From Bacteroidota bacterium (GTDB lineage Bacteria; Bacteroidota; Bacteroidia; Chitinophagales; Chitinophagaceae): DNA of 64,000 nt. The translations under genes and the position numbers were made by a program. The notes beneath the pieces are model-generated. The model was not told the origin of the DNA, ran no database searches, and was given only the letters and a program-made list of their open reading frames with translations. Positions within the stretch are counted from its first letter, which is position 1, and the number at the start of each line of letters is the position of its first letter. This document shows, piece after piece, positions 53,044 through 62,589 of this stretch. The DNA is taken from contig JAFDXN010000011.1 of assembly GCA_018267915.1 (NCBI GenBank), forward strand, positions 1-64,000, in the 5' to 3' direction.

Positions 53044-53970
53044 TTACCATTCTTTTTTGATGGTCTCCAGTATTGTGGCGTAGCTAATATACCTGTCTGC
53101 ATCTATAGTACCACTTGCTACCGCCTCTTTTATGGCACAGCCTGGCTCATTGATGTGAAGACAGTTATTGAATCTGCAATTGTTCAACAGCTTTCGCATT
53201 TCGGGAAAATAGTGTGATAACTCATCCTGCTCCATATCTATCAGGCCAAACTCTTTTACACCCGGCGTATCAATTATCTTCCCCCCCCCCGGCGCATCGA
53301 ACATCTCGGCAAATGTAGTCGTGTGCTGTCCCTTGCCGCTCCAGCCCGACACCTCCTGCGTGCGTAATTCCAGATCGGGTATCAGCTGGTTAATAAGCGT
53401 GCTTTTACCTACTCCTGAGTGCCCGCTGAATAATGTTGTTTTTCCCGACAATCGCTTTTCAAGGGCCAGCAGGCTACCATGCTGCAGGGCGATCACCGGG
53501 TACACTTCGTAGCCGGCTGTTTCATACATATTTTGCCAGTGCCTGAGCTGCTCCCTGTGCTTTTCTTTTAATAGGTCGATCTTATTAACCACTACTATGG
53601 CAGGTATATGATAAGCCTCTGCGGTTACCAGGAAACGGTCGATGAAACCATTGGAAGTGCGCGGCTCGGCAATGGTAGCCATCACCAGCGCAAGGTCGAG
53701 GTTCGATGCAACGATGTGCTTCTGGTTTCTGTTGTGCGGCGATACGCGCACTATGTAGTTGTGCCTTTGCTCTACATCAGTTACGATGCCGGTTTTGGTG
53801 GCCTCATCTTCGATATCAAATGTCACGACATCGCCCACCGCAATAGGATTGGTTGAAGAAATTTCTTCGTCAATTTTCAGCTTGCCCTTTACCCGTGCAT
53901 TCCAATATATTCCCTGCTCATCGCGTACGATATACCAACTGCCTGTCGATCTATAAACTAATCCCTTCAC
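53044..53970 (-). CDS. rsgA: Ribosome small-subunit-dependent GTPase A
   Basis: A 308-residue circularly permuted GTPase that helps 30S maturation. Order: OB-fold (about 1-65), G4 NKID (129-132), G1 GHSGVGKS (183-190), G3 DTPG (234-237), then the zinc finger Cys265, Cys270, His272 and Cys278. Between G1 and G3 the Pro-Gly-Gly-Gly stretch (residues 227-230) is encoded by a run of ten G (minus strand; plus 53281-53290), a slippage-prone tract. The frame is intact as written. Confidence 0.95.
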   Translation of the reverse strand: MKGLVYRSTGSWYIVRDEQGIYWNARVKGKLKIDEEISSTNPIAVGDVVTFDIEDEATKTGIVTDVEQRHNYIVRVSPHNRNQKHIVASNLDLALVMATIAEPRTSNGFIDRFLVTAEAYHIPAIVVVNKIDLLKEKHREQLRHWQNMYETAGYEVYPVIALQHGSLLALEKRLSGKTTLFSGHSGVGKSTLINQLIPDLELRTQEVSGWSGKGQHTTTFAEMFDAPGGGKIIDTPGVKEFGLIDMEQDELSHYFPEMRKLLNNCRFNNCLHINEPGCAIKEAVASGTIDADRYISYATILETIKKEW

Positions 53971-54003
53971 CTTACCACAACGGTGTTTACCAAGTATACA
54001 ATT

Positions 54004-55242
54004 CTATTCATAACGCAGTGCAACAATTGGATCTAATTTGGATGCTTTTATCGCGGGAAAAATGCCTGAAAGTATCCCCACAACGGCACAAAGCGAAAAA
54101 CCAACCGCTACCCAAAGCCATGGCATGATAAAACCAGTCTTGAAGACAAGCCCCACCATATTGCCTGCAGCGATACCTAGCGTAATACCAATGGTGCCGC
54201 CGAGAAGGCTGATGATAACCGACTCACTTAAAAACTGTTGTTTGATGGTGGATGACCTCGCGCCAAGCGCTTTACTCACACCTATCTCCCTGGTGCGTTC
54301 CGCCACCGATACTAACATTATATTCATTAAGCCTATGACAGAACCAAGTAGCGTGATAATAGCGATAACAAGCGCAGCCGCACGAATGTAACCGATGAGA
54401 TCGAGTACATTTTGTACGAGGCTGTCGTTCTGGCTAATGCTGAAATCATTAGCGGTGCCCAACGGCAACTTTCGGATGGCTCGGAACAGGCCTTCGGCCT
54501 CTTCCGAGGCTTTTGTTTTCAACGCAATGCTGTTCACACTTACATTGAGTAAATAAGATTTATCACCTCCATATACCGTGCGCACGGTGCTAAGCGGGGC
54601 ATAAACAATATTATCCGAATTCATCATCATGCTGCCACCTTTGGCCTCTGCCACACCTATTACCCTATACTTCACATCGCCAACTGAGATAACCTTGTTG
54701 ACGGCATTCTCTGTTTTTTTAAACAATTTTTTTGCAATGCTATTACCAAGAATGCAACTATAACTGCCGCTATACAATTCGTAGTCGGAAAACGTGCGCC
54801 CCTGCTCCATTTTGGTGTCCGCTATCTGCAGGTACTCATTATCAATGCCCAGCACACGAATATTCGGGTTGGTCTTTTCGGAACCAAACTTTACGGTGGC
54901 TATCGGGGTACCGACCACGGAAATACTTACGACAGAAGGAAAGTCGAATCGCTCTTTGAAGGCTTTGGCCTCATCGTAAGAGATATTCTTACTTTGGTCA
55001 CGACTCCGTTGCATTCCGCCTCCTCCCTTCTGCCTGATGATGGCATTCGAGATACGGAAAGAGTTAGAACCCATACTGCTGAAGTTGGAATAAACCGCTG
55101 CCTTTAAGACCTCGATGGAGGTCAATATTGCAATGAGCGCCATCAGGCCAAGCCCTATAATGGCGATAGTGAGCCACGAGCGCAGGCGGTTATTCCTGAT
55201 AGCACGGAAAGCCAATGTAAGATTGAACAGCAATTCCCTCAT
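54004..55242 (-). CDS. MacB/FtsX-type ABC transporter permease
   Basis: A 412-residue permease with a membrane segment near 20-45, a MacB periplasmic core domain (about 50-285) and three C-terminal segments in an FtsX domain (SAALVIAIITLLGSVIGLMN, FLSESVIISLLGGTIGI, VGFSLCAVVGILSGIFPAIKA). Such subunits work with a LolD/MacB ATPase that pulls lipoproteins or peptides from the membrane; no ATPase lies here. 33 bp upstream of rsgA, same strand, so possibly one operon. Confidence 0.9.
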   Translation of the reverse strand: MRELLFNLTLAFRAIRNNRLRSWLTIAIIGLGLMALIAILTSIEVLKAAVYSNFSSMGSNSFRISNAIIRQKGGGGMQRSRDQSKNISYDEAKAFKERFDFPSVVSISVVGTPIATVKFGSEKTNPNIRVLGIDNEYLQIADTKMEQGRTFSDYELYSGSYSCILGNSIAKKLFKKTENAVNKVISVGDVKYRVIGVAEAKGGSMMMNSDNIVYAPLSTVRTVYGGDKSYLLNVSVNSIALKTKASEEAEGLFRAIRKLPLGTANDFSISQNDSLVQNVLDLIGYIRAAALVIAIITLLGSVIGLMNIMLVSVAERTREIGVSKALGARSSTIKQQFLSESVIISLLGGTIGITLGIAAGNMVGLVFKTGFIMPWLWVAVGFSLCAVVGILSGIFPAIKASKLDPIVALRYE

Positions 55243-55282
55243 AGCAGGCTCAAAGGTAGGATGCTTAATGATAAGAAGCTGC

Positions 55283-57145
55283 CTATTGCCGTATAAACCT
55301 TTCAGAAAATAACACCTCCGACCGGGTATTTATCCCTTTGATAAAATAAGTGCCGGGTGCTAAAGGAGCGACATTGAACTGAACCAAGTTGCGTCCCTGC
55401 CTGCACGGGTTTTCCGTCACCTGGTCGACGCGGCGGCCATTGATATCGTAGACCACAAAGCGCACAAGCTGATCGACGGACAAAATAAATTCGACCTGTA
55501 TGAACTGCCATGCGGGGTTTGGGTACAAACCAATGGAGGACCTGGCCGGCTCCGATTGTTGCACTGCTGTCATATACGGCGCAGCCAGCTTGGCCATGTA
55601 ATTGCCATACTTTTGCTTTTTGTGACCGAATATCCCCTCCACCCAAACGGCACCCGGCTGGTTCCATACCGGCTGCGAACCGGAGTAATCGCCCCAGCGC
55701 TGCAAGCCTGTGATCACCTTTATCGCGCTGTCACCGCTTTTGATGTTCAACATCCCGGAATACTGGCTGCCGTCGAAGTAAACAGCGCCCATTCCCGCCC
55801 AGGTTGCCGGCCCGCTGTAATCGAACGAGATAATGGAATTATTGACACCGCCAAAATTGCCTGCGTACGACAGGTTAGGATAGCCAAAGTCGAGTGTATC
55901 GATGGAAAAAATAGCGCCGTGCACCGACGGCGTAGTGGTGATATTGCTGATCTTGCCATGGTATACTGCGGAAGCGCCATTGCCTGTATTCAACGTAGTG
56001 CTGACAAACTGTATTTCGCTGCCTTCTCTATATCCACCTAATATACGGCCATCGTTTGTAGCCAGTGAATCGAAACCGGGTTTCTGGCGCGCGCTGGGCG
56101 GCACACCATAAGCGAGGTCAGACTGCAGCGCCGCAACTGTAAGCGTGCTGTCAGGCGCGCCAATGGTATCGGGAACTTTTATTAGAAATACAGAGTCGTT
56201 CTGCACATCAAAATTCCTGTTGGAAAGAAGATATTGTTCGGGGCCGGCAATGGAAGCTCCCCCCTTCACCGGGTAGAGATTACGGATCTGCTGACCGTTG
56301 TAAGCAATGCTATCCCAAATGCGGTAGGTAAGTGAAGCGGCGCCGTCGTAGCCCTGCTGCTTTTTCACCTGGTATATTACCGAACGGGTAAACCCTGCCT
56401 GCCAGGACTGGCCATACTTTATTTTATTGCCAGTAAAAAAAAGCTCATCGTGCGTGATGGAAACAGAGGGATAGTCGAACCAGGTGGTATCGGCCATGTA
56501 GTCGCCATAAAACTTGTAGAAGGCCCATGCGCCTTCGGGCTGATTGGTTTGCGAGAAGGCTACGACTATCCAGTTATCGGCATCCGTTCCATTCAGCATA
56601 ATACATATATACCTGTCGGCCTCGGGATCATATATGATCTTCGGATCGTAACGATAATTGTTGGGATTCTGGTTGTTGTTCAAGCCCACTGCCAGTGAAA
56701 AGTTGTAAAGGCTTTTACGGTACAGCATCTGGCCGCTGAACCCGTCGTGCACTGCTATGTAGCCATTCATGACGGACACAGCCTTACCGCCATTGGAAAC
56801 AGCCATATAGTTATCGGGTGGCACACCCGGCAATGTATCGGCCACAAAACTTCTTACTACAAAAGGAGGCTGTATGGAAGTGGCCTTTGCCGCCGACTGT
56901 CGATTTTTACGGGGGTAATGTTCAGCAATGTACTGTTTGACCTCCCGCAATTTTTCCTGATCAGCGTCTCCATCGGGGTCGGGCATTTCAAGATTGTACA
57001 CATCGGCACTGTATTTATCCTCTACTTCGCTAAGCACTACCCTGCCCGCAAGCGGTGTGGTTAAAGTTTTAGGCTGCCGCCCTTGTGCCAGGCTTTCACC
57101 GACAGCAAGTAAACATATTATCAATAACACATTTGAAATCCGCAT
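55283..57145 (-). CDS. Large secreted protein with T9SS type A tail
   Basis: A 620-residue protein with a signal peptide (cleavage near SLAQG). An early acidic calcium-like stretch (DPDGDADQEKLREVK) follows residue 50. The body (about 75-520) has many Trp/Tyr and DxDxW motifs suggestive of a beta-propeller or sandwich, such as FSQTNQPEGAWAFYKFYGD and NPGAVWVEG; no enzyme family is recognised. The T9SS domain is SIGLYPNPAWQFIQVEF to SERFIRQ. Directly upstream of the MacB-like permease (40-bp gap). Confidence 0.8.
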   Translation of the reverse strand: MRISNVLLIICLLAVGESLAQGRQPKTLTTPLAGRVVLSEVEDKYSADVYNLEMPDPDGDADQEKLREVKQYIAEHYPRKNRQSAAKATSIQPPFVVRSFVADTLPGVPPDNYMAVSNGGKAVSVMNGYIAVHDGFSGQMLYRKSLYNFSLAVGLNNNQNPNNYRYDPKIIYDPEADRYICIMLNGTDADNWIVVAFSQTNQPEGAWAFYKFYGDYMADTTWFDYPSVSITHDELFFTGNKIKYGQSWQAGFTRSVIYQVKKQQGYDGAASLTYRIWDSIAYNGQQIRNLYPVKGGASIAGPEQYLLSNRNFDVQNDSVFLIKVPDTIGAPDSTLTVAALQSDLAYGVPPSARQKPGFDSLATNDGRILGGYREGSEIQFVSTTLNTGNGASAVYHGKISNITTTPSVHGAIFSIDTLDFGYPNLSYAGNFGGVNNSIISFDYSGPATWAGMGAVYFDGSQYSGMLNIKSGDSAIKVITGLQRWGDYSGSQPVWNQPGAVWVEGIFGHKKQKYGNYMAKLAAPYMTAVQQSEPARSSIGLYPNPAWQFIQVEFILSVDQLVRFVVYDINGRRVDQVTENPCRQGRNLVQFNVAPLAPGTYFIKGINTRSEVLFSERFIRQ

Positions 57146-57172
57146 TGTACGATCTTTATATAAAAATAAGAA

Positions 57173-57199
57173 AACCGCCGCAGTATTCGTGCGACGGTT
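57173..57199 (-). terminator. Intrinsic terminator after atpG
   Basis: Arms AACCGCCGCA (57173-57182) and TGCGACGGTT (57190-57199) pair with one mismatch around a 7-base loop; the minus strand then has a T-rich tract. It lies 31 bp after the atpG stop. Confidence 0.75.
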
Positions 57200-57230
57200 G
57201 TAAGTATAATGAATGTTAAGAAAAATCTAT

Positions 57231-58109
57231 TTAGCCTTGTAAAGCAGCTGCACCGCTTACGATCTCGGTAAGCTCGGTGGTGATAGCGGCCTGGCGGGCA
57301 CGGTTGTAACTGATCTTAAGATTCCTGAGCAGTTCGTTGGCGTTCTCAGTAGCCTTATCCATCGCGGTCATACGTGCGCCTTCTTCAGAAGCGTTCGCGT
57401 CCAGTACCGCTTTATAAACCTGTGTGTTCAGGATCTTCGGCATCAGGTCCTGCAGCAGCACATCCTTCGAAGGTTCGAAGAGGAAGTCCATGCTCTTACC
57501 GCTCACTTTCTCAGCTTTTGGTATCGGCAGGTATGGCTCTACTACAAATTCCTGTGTAGCCGCATTCTTGAATTTACTATAAATGATCTCTACGCGATCA
57601 AATTGCTTATCCAAAAACGCCTTTTGAGCATAAACCGCTGCTTCGCGCACATGCTCGAAGGTAAGGTCGGCAAAGAGGTTCCAGTAGTTATCGATCACTT
57701 TGAAGCCACCACGCGTAAAAGCCTCATAGCCCTTCTTACCTATCGGCATGATGCTCACGTTGCCCTTCGCATTCTGCGCAGCGTATTTTTCGCGCACAAG
57801 GCCGCGGGTCATCTTAATGATGTTGGTATTGTAGGCTCCGCAAAGACCACGGTTGCTGGTGATAGGTATCAAGAGCACACGGTCGGGGTTGCGCTCTTCA
57901 GCCAGCGGCAGGCTGGTGTCGGAGGAGGAACCGCTCACTATATTGCTCAGCATCTCCTGCAGCTTTTGCGCATAGGGCCTCATTTGTATGATAGCATCCT
58001 GTGCACGACGCAGTTTGGCAGCACTTACCATTTTCATGGCCTTAGTGATCTGCTGCGTTAAGGTAATGGATTTGATACGATTACGTACTTCTTTGAGCTG
58101 TCCCGACAT
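57231..58109 (-). CDS. atpG: ATP synthase F1 gamma subunit
   Basis: 292 residues from ATG 58109 (MSGQLKEVRNRIKSITLTQQ), the typical start; an in-frame upstream ATG is rejected. Gamma is the rotating shaft in F1. Seen: the N-terminal coiled-coil start QQITKAMKMVSAAKLRRAQD and the C-terminal MTAMDKATENANELLRNL. No other atp gene is adjacent; the gene is single, with a terminator behind and pyk divergent ahead. Confidence 0.96.
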   Translation of the reverse strand: MSGQLKEVRNRIKSITLTQQITKAMKMVSAAKLRRAQDAIIQMRPYAQKLQEMLSNIVSGSSSDTSLPLAEERNPDRVLLIPITSNRGLCGAYNTNIIKMTRGLVREKYAAQNAKGNVSIMPIGKKGYEAFTRGGFKVIDNYWNLFADLTFEHVREAAVYAQKAFLDKQFDRVEIIYSKFKNAATQEFVVEPYLPIPKAEKVSGKSMDFLFEPSKDVLLQDLMPKILNTQVYKAVLDANASEEGARMTAMDKATENANELLRNLKISYNRARQAAITTELTEIVSGAAALQG

Positions 58110-58317
58110 ATTATTTGCTACGATTATAAAATCGGCTGCAAAGGTACTTGGATTCAATCAAAATTCAAAAGTAAAAAGCCAAAGGCGCCAAGTTGTGGAT
58201 AAGACGTTATTATTACCTGTAACCCATTAAATAAAAAACAATAGCATACACTTAACAGCTCTCATGCAAATATCCGGCAATAAGTACGGAACTTTGCGCA
58301 GCGAAAAAGATCGACCC

Positions 58318-59739
58318 ATGTTACATAAAACCAAGATAATAGCTACAGTAGGCCCGGCATGTAATACATATGAAAAATTACTTGCTCTTGTACAGGAGGG
58401 AGTTAACGTGTTCCGGCTCAATTTTTCCCACGGCACGCATGATCAGCACCGCGATGTGATCGCGCACATTCGCCGAATCAACGAAAGTTTTCCGCTAAAC
58501 ATAGCCATACTGGCCGACCTGCAGGGACCCAAACTGCGTGTGGGCGAAATAAAGGACAATGCCTTGACCCTGCAGGTTGGGGATGAATTTTACTTCACCA
58601 ACGAAAAGGTGGTGGGCACAAAGGACGGTGTATATATCTCCTACCCCAATTTTTATAAGGACGTTCGCATAGACGAAAAAATATTGCTGGACGATGGCAA
58701 AATAGAAGTGCTGGTAACCGAGATAACGTCCGACAACCGTGTAAAGGTACAGGTGCTGACCGCAGGGGTACTATCGTCAAGGAAAGGGGTGAACCTACCC
58801 GATACCAAAATTTCATTGCCATCACTTACAGAAAAAGATATTGCAGATCTCGATTTTATCATCAGCCAGGATATCGATTGGGTAGCGCTTTCGTTTGTCC
58901 GCCGTCCCGATGACGTGATAGGCCTTCGCAGCCTGCTGACAGAAAAAGGCAGCAATGCCAAGATAATAGCTAAGATAGAGAAGCCCGAGGCTATGGACCA
59001 CATACGGGAGATCATCCTTGCATCGGACGCGGTGATGGTGGCCCGCGGCGACCTGGGCGTGGAACTTCCGCTGCAGCAGATACCGATGATCCAGAAGACC
59101 ATCATCCGCAAGTGCATACACAGGGCCAAACCCGTGATAATAGCCACGCAAATGATGGAGAGCATGCTGGACCGCACCCGCCCCAACCGTAGCGAGATAA
59201 CCGACGTGGCCAATGCTGTATTAGAAGGGGCAGACGCCGTGATGCTTAGCGCAGAAACCGCTACCGGTATGTACCCGGAACTGGTGATCAAGACCATGGT
59301 GAGCATCATCAATGAAGTGGAAAAAGAAGCAATTGTGTACAACCGCAACCTGGATCCTAAACCGCATTCCCCATCGTTCCTGAGTGATGCGCTCTGCTAT
59401 AATGCCTGCGAAATAGCCAAGGACGTGCACGCCAACGCGCTTATAGGCATGACCCAATCGGGATATACCGGCTTTATGCTTTCAAGCTACCGGCCGCGTT
59501 CGCCTCTGTTTGTTTTCACCAAGACACATACACTTGTGAACCAGTTAAGCCTCTGCTGGGGTGTGCAGGCATTCTTTTACGATAAGGAAGAAAGCCTGGA
59601 CCAGATCATTGCCGACCAGATCAACTTCCTGAAGGACCAGGGATTGATAAAAGCAGGTGATGTAGTAGTGAACACAGGTAGCACACCTATACATGAACAT
59701 GCGCCTACCAATATGCTGAAGATAACGAGAGTGGTATAA
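58318..59739 (+). CDS. pyk: Pyruvate kinase
   Basis: 473 residues from ATG 58318 (MLHKTKIIATVGPAC); an upstream in-frame ATG (58264) adds an atypical leader. Catalyses the last step of glycolysis, PEP + ADP to pyruvate + ATP. Seen: KIIATVGPAC, the metal and PEP-binding MVARGDLGVELP, IIATQMMESM and the C-terminal domain with the allosteric-type loop TGS. Divergent from atpG; the region 58110-58317 holds both promoters. Confidence 0.97.
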   Translation: MLHKTKIIATVGPACNTYEKLLALVQEGVNVFRLNFSHGTHDQHRDVIAHIRRINESFPLNIAILADLQGPKLRVGEIKDNALTLQVGDEFYFTNEKVVGTKDGVYISYPNFYKDVRIDEKILLDDGKIEVLVTEITSDNRVKVQVLTAGVLSSRKGVNLPDTKISLPSLTEKDIADLDFIISQDIDWVALSFVRRPDDVIGLRSLLTEKGSNAKIIAKIEKPEAMDHIREIILASDAVMVARGDLGVELPLQQIPMIQKTIIRKCIHRAKPVIIATQMMESMLDRTRPNRSEITDVANAVLEGADAVMLSAETATGMYPELVIKTMVSIINEVEKEAIVYNRNLDPKPHSPSFLSDALCYNACEIAKDVHANALIGMTQSGYTGFMLSSYRPRSPLFVFTKTHTLVNQLSLCWGVQAFFYDKEESLDQIIADQINFLKDQGLIKAGDVVVNTGSTPIHEHAPTNMLKITRVV

Positions 59740-59802
59740 GAATGAAAAAAAGCGATTCCTGAACAGTTCAATTACTGTCCTGAACTAAAAAACAACGCTG
59801 GT

Positions 59803-60039
59803 TTAATTTCTGCCTGCAGTAAGTGCGTCCCGCCGTTCATCCCTTGATGTAGATGCGCTCGCTGTACGATGATACCTGTTGCATTGCTCATCTATCTGCG
59901 CTATGAAGTTCTCATCCTCCCAATCTTCTTCATTACCTGAATCCGGTGCTAAAGCCTTTGCAACCTTGAGTACAGTTTTCTTCTGTTCCTCATTCAAAAT
60001 ATTTACGTAATCCTGCAGTTCCCGATCAATCGCTCTCAT
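59803..60039 (-). CDS. Small acidic protein of unknown function
   Basis: A 78-residue protein: MRAIDRELQDYVNILNEEQK start, then EEDWEDENFIAQIDEQCNRY, and a basic tail DERRDALTAGRN. The first half resembles putative addiction-module components of Bacteroidota, but the tail does not, and there is no toxin gene beside it. It may be a remnant or a solitary regulator; function not assigned. Confidence 0.5.
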   Translation of the reverse strand: MRAIDRELQDYVNILNEEQKKTVLKVAKALAPDSGNEEDWEDENFIAQIDEQCNRYHRTASASTSRDERRDALTAGRN

Positions 60040-60150
60040 AGTAAATGCCTTTATACAAATTTACCTCTTTACAGCATCGAAACATCACTAAAGGACATGT
60101 TTATCAATTCTATAACCTTTGGCTTAATTTAGTATCACAGACCACACTTT

Positions 60151-60759
60151 ATGCTTTGGAAAACCTTGATCTCCGCGATGTTACTTTGCCTTGCGCAAAC
60201 AGTTAAAGCCCAAAACTTTAAAGCAGATTCTGCGTCGCTTCTAAATGCAGAAAGGATCACTACCAACCGGGATGGCATGCACGTACTGGAGGCCTGGGGA
60301 CTGGCCAATGTGGCCGGCGGGGCGGCAGGATATTTTGCGACACCGAACAAGGAATGGAAAGATTTTTCGCTCATGAACCTGTCATGGGGTGTGGTGAATG
60401 CGGGTATTGCGTACATGGGTTTAGGTGGTGTGCGGCAGGAGATGGTGAACCATCTCAACTGCAATGATATGCTGCAGCGTTACGAGAGCAACAAACGCCT
60501 CTACCTGATCAATGCGGGTCTTGATGCTGTGTACATTGGTACCGGTTTATTTCTTTGGGAGCACTCCAATACAGTTACCAATCATGCCGAGCTATGGAGT
60601 GGCTTTGGCAAGTCGATTGCATTACAAGGTTTGTTCCTGCTGATATTCGACAGTACCATGTACGCCTCCCATCAATCGAAAAACAAAAGGTGGAACCGGA
60701 TAACGGAAGGCCTGTGTATCACCGATAATGGTATCGGCCTGAGGTATGCTTTTAAGTAA
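60151..60759 (+). CDS. Signal-bearing membrane protein, DUF6992-like
   Basis: A 202-residue protein with a signal peptide (VKAQ cleavage near residue 20) and about four hydrophobic segments (about 50-66, 78-95, 123-140, 155-175). NRDGMHVLEAWGLANVAGGAAGYF at the start of the mature part resembles DUF6992. Its stop overlaps the panC stop by 8 bp, convergent. Function unknown. Confidence 0.7.
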   Translation: MLWKTLISAMLLCLAQTVKAQNFKADSASLLNAERITTNRDGMHVLEAWGLANVAGGAAGYFATPNKEWKDFSLMNLSWGVVNAGIAYMGLGGVRQEMVNHLNCNDMLQRYESNKRLYLINAGLDAVYIGTGLFLWEHSNTVTNHAELWSGFGKSIALQGLFLLIFDSTMYASHQSKNKRWNRITEGLCITDNGIGLRYAFK

Positions 60760-61603
60760 GCAGTATATTATCGATGAGCCGCACATTGCCAAGCCGGGCG
60801 GCTATGAGGGCGACCATGGGTGCTGAATCGTTGTAATCATCAAGCAGGGCTAAAGTGTCCGCATTGGCTAAAGCAACGTACTCAGGTATGAAGCCTTTGT
60901 CCGAAAGCAAATCTTCACATTCTTTTTTCACTACAGCAAAATTGCCGTTACCCTTTTTGCCCTGTATGGAAACAAGGCACTGGTAAATGGTGCCGGCAAT
61001 AGCTCTTTGTGGCTCCGTGAGCCTGCGGTTGCGCGAGCTCATCGCCAGCCCGTCGGCCTCGCGGACGATGGGACACATCACCATTTCGACCTTGTCTCCG
61101 CCCGGCATTTGCTGCAAAAGGCTTTTGATCACCATACACTGCTGGTAGTCTTTCTGACCCATGAATATCCTACCAGGCCTTACGATATCGAGCAGCCTGC
61201 CTACTACTTGTCCCACCCCTTTGAAATGGCCGGGGCGTTGTGCACCTTCCAATACAGTTTCGAGATACCCAAAATCATAAGTCTGCACAGTGTCGGAACC
61301 CCCGGGATACATCTCTTCCACACCAGGGAGGAAAAGGGCATCACAGCCCGCCTCTATCAGCATCGCTATGTCGGCTTCGGTGGTCACGGGATATTTCGCC
61401 AGGTCTTCCTTATCGTTGAACTGAGTGGGATTAATGAAGATACTGGCAACAGTAAACAGCCCTTCAGCACATGATTTTTCGACTAAAGAGCGATGTCCGG
61501 CATGCAATGCCCCCATGGTGGGAACAAAGCCAATGCCGCGCCCGGCGGCCTTTTGAGCGGAAAGGTAGGGCTGTATGTCCTGTATCTTTTTAAAGATAAC
61601 CAT
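60752..61603 (-). CDS. panC: Pantoate--beta-alanine ligase
   Basis: 283 residues from ATG 61603 (MVIFKKIQDIQPYL); an upstream in-frame ATG is rejected. Joins pantoate and beta-alanine with ATP to form pantothenate. HIGH-like motif GFVPTMGALHAGHRSLV, then QKDYQQCMVIKSLL and the KMSKS-like MSSRNRRL fit the family. Divergent from the GlgA-like gene in the conserved panC/glgA-like/DUF4270 block of Bacteroidota (family knowledge). Confidence 0.96.
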   Translation of the reverse strand: MVIFKKIQDIQPYLSAQKAAGRGIGFVPTMGALHAGHRSLVEKSCAEGLFTVASIFINPTQFNDKEDLAKYPVTTEADIAMLIEAGCDALFLPGVEEMYPGGSDTVQTYDFGYLETVLEGAQRPGHFKGVGQVVGRLLDIVRPGRIFMGQKDYQQCMVIKSLLQQMPGGDKVEMVMCPIVREADGLAMSSRNRRLTEPQRAIAGTIYQCLVSIQGKKGNGNFAVVKKECEDLLSDKGFIPEYVALANADTLALLDDYNDSAPMVALIAARLGNVRLIDNILLT

Positions 61604-61637
61604 GGGCAAAATTGAAGCTGAAGGCGCAAAGTAAAGG

Positions 61638-61664
61638 TTGGAATTCAATATTTTCGTAATTTTG
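61638..61664 (+). promoter_or_regulatory. Promoter for the GlgA-like gene
   Basis: TTG at 61638-61640 and TAATTTTG (exact TAnnTTTG) at 61657-61664, spacer 16 bases. The leader to ATG 61722 is about 54 bases. The panC -7-like element overlaps on the minus strand (61626-61633, one mismatch). Confidence 0.55.
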
Positions 61665-61721
61665 CAGACAATTTTAAATTACCCTTTTACATTTTTCCTG
61701 TTTTAATCTAATAAACACAGC

Positions 61722-62549
61722 ATGTCTGCAGACACCAAAAAACGTGTTTTAATTGTTGCGAATGAATTGTCTCCTTACCTGGAATTTACCGATTTCGCAC
61801 AGATACTCAACAAACTAGCTATAAAAACATTCGACTCGGGTATAGAGGTGCGTGTTATCATGCCGCGCTTCGGTGTCATAAATGAGCGCCGCCACAGGCT
61901 GCACGAGGTAGTGCGCCTGTCGGGCATCAACGTAATAATAGACAAGGACGATTATCCCCTTATCATAAAAGTAGCATCACTGCCCAGCGCCCGCCTGCAG
62001 GTTTATTTCATGGATAACGATGACTATTTTAAACGCAAAGCCGTAGTCCGCGACGAGCATGGTCACTTTTACGATGATAATGCAGAGCGTATGATCTTCT
62101 TCTGCCGCAGCGCCCTGGAAACTGTGAAGAAATTCGGCTGGCCTCCGCATGTGATCCATTGCCACGGCTGGATGACATCGCTGCTGCCGCTGTACCTGAA
62201 GACCGCATACAAGAAGGAGCCCGTATTCGGCTACTCTAAAGTGATCTATACCGCTCAAAACGACCAGTTCAGTGAAAAACTGAGCCCGAACTTCACCAAG
62301 AAAGCGCTCATCAACGCCGATATCAAGGAAAAAGATTTCGAGGCTTTTAAAGATGGTACGAATCTTGCGCTAACACTTGGCGCCAGCAAAGCCGCCGATG
62401 TGGTTATATTCGGCTCTGACAACCTGGACAAAAAGATCACGGACGAAATTAAGCCCAGCCGCTATAAGAAAGTGGTGAAGTACGATGAGAGCTGGAAAGA
62501 GGATGTTACTCCCCTGCTCGACCTGTACAAAAGCTTAACAGAGTCTTAG
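61722..62549 (+). CDS. Glycogen/starch synthase-like N-terminal half protein
   Basis: A 275-residue protein with only the glycosyltransferase-5 (starch synthase catalytic N-terminal) domain: VLIVANELSPYLEFTDFA, MPRFGVINERRHRL, HGWMTSLLPLYLK and a final KKVVKYDESWKED. The C-terminal GT1 nucleotide-sugar domain is missing, so it cannot be a complete GlgA; bacterial genomes of this phylum often keep this short form next to panC. Whether it binds ADP-glucose is unknown. Confidence 0.82.
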   Translation: MSADTKKRVLIVANELSPYLEFTDFAQILNKLAIKTFDSGIEVRVIMPRFGVINERRHRLHEVVRLSGINVIIDKDDYPLIIKVASLPSARLQVYFMDNDDYFKRKAVVRDEHGHFYDDNAERMIFFCRSALETVKKFGWPPHVIHCHGWMTSLLPLYLKTAYKKEPVFGYSKVIYTAQNDQFSEKLSPNFTKKALINADIKEKDFEAFKDGTNLALTLGASKAADVVIFGSDNLDKKITDEIKPSRYKKVVKYDESWKEDVTPLLDLYKSLTES

Positions 62550-62589
62550 TATATCTTTTCGCACATTCGCCTAAATTTTAAAACATAAA

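Noticed and set aside
59803..60039. The 78-residue acidic protein as an antitoxin
   Set aside because: Only the first half looks antitoxin-like and there is no toxin frame adjacent on either strand, so the function is left unassigned.
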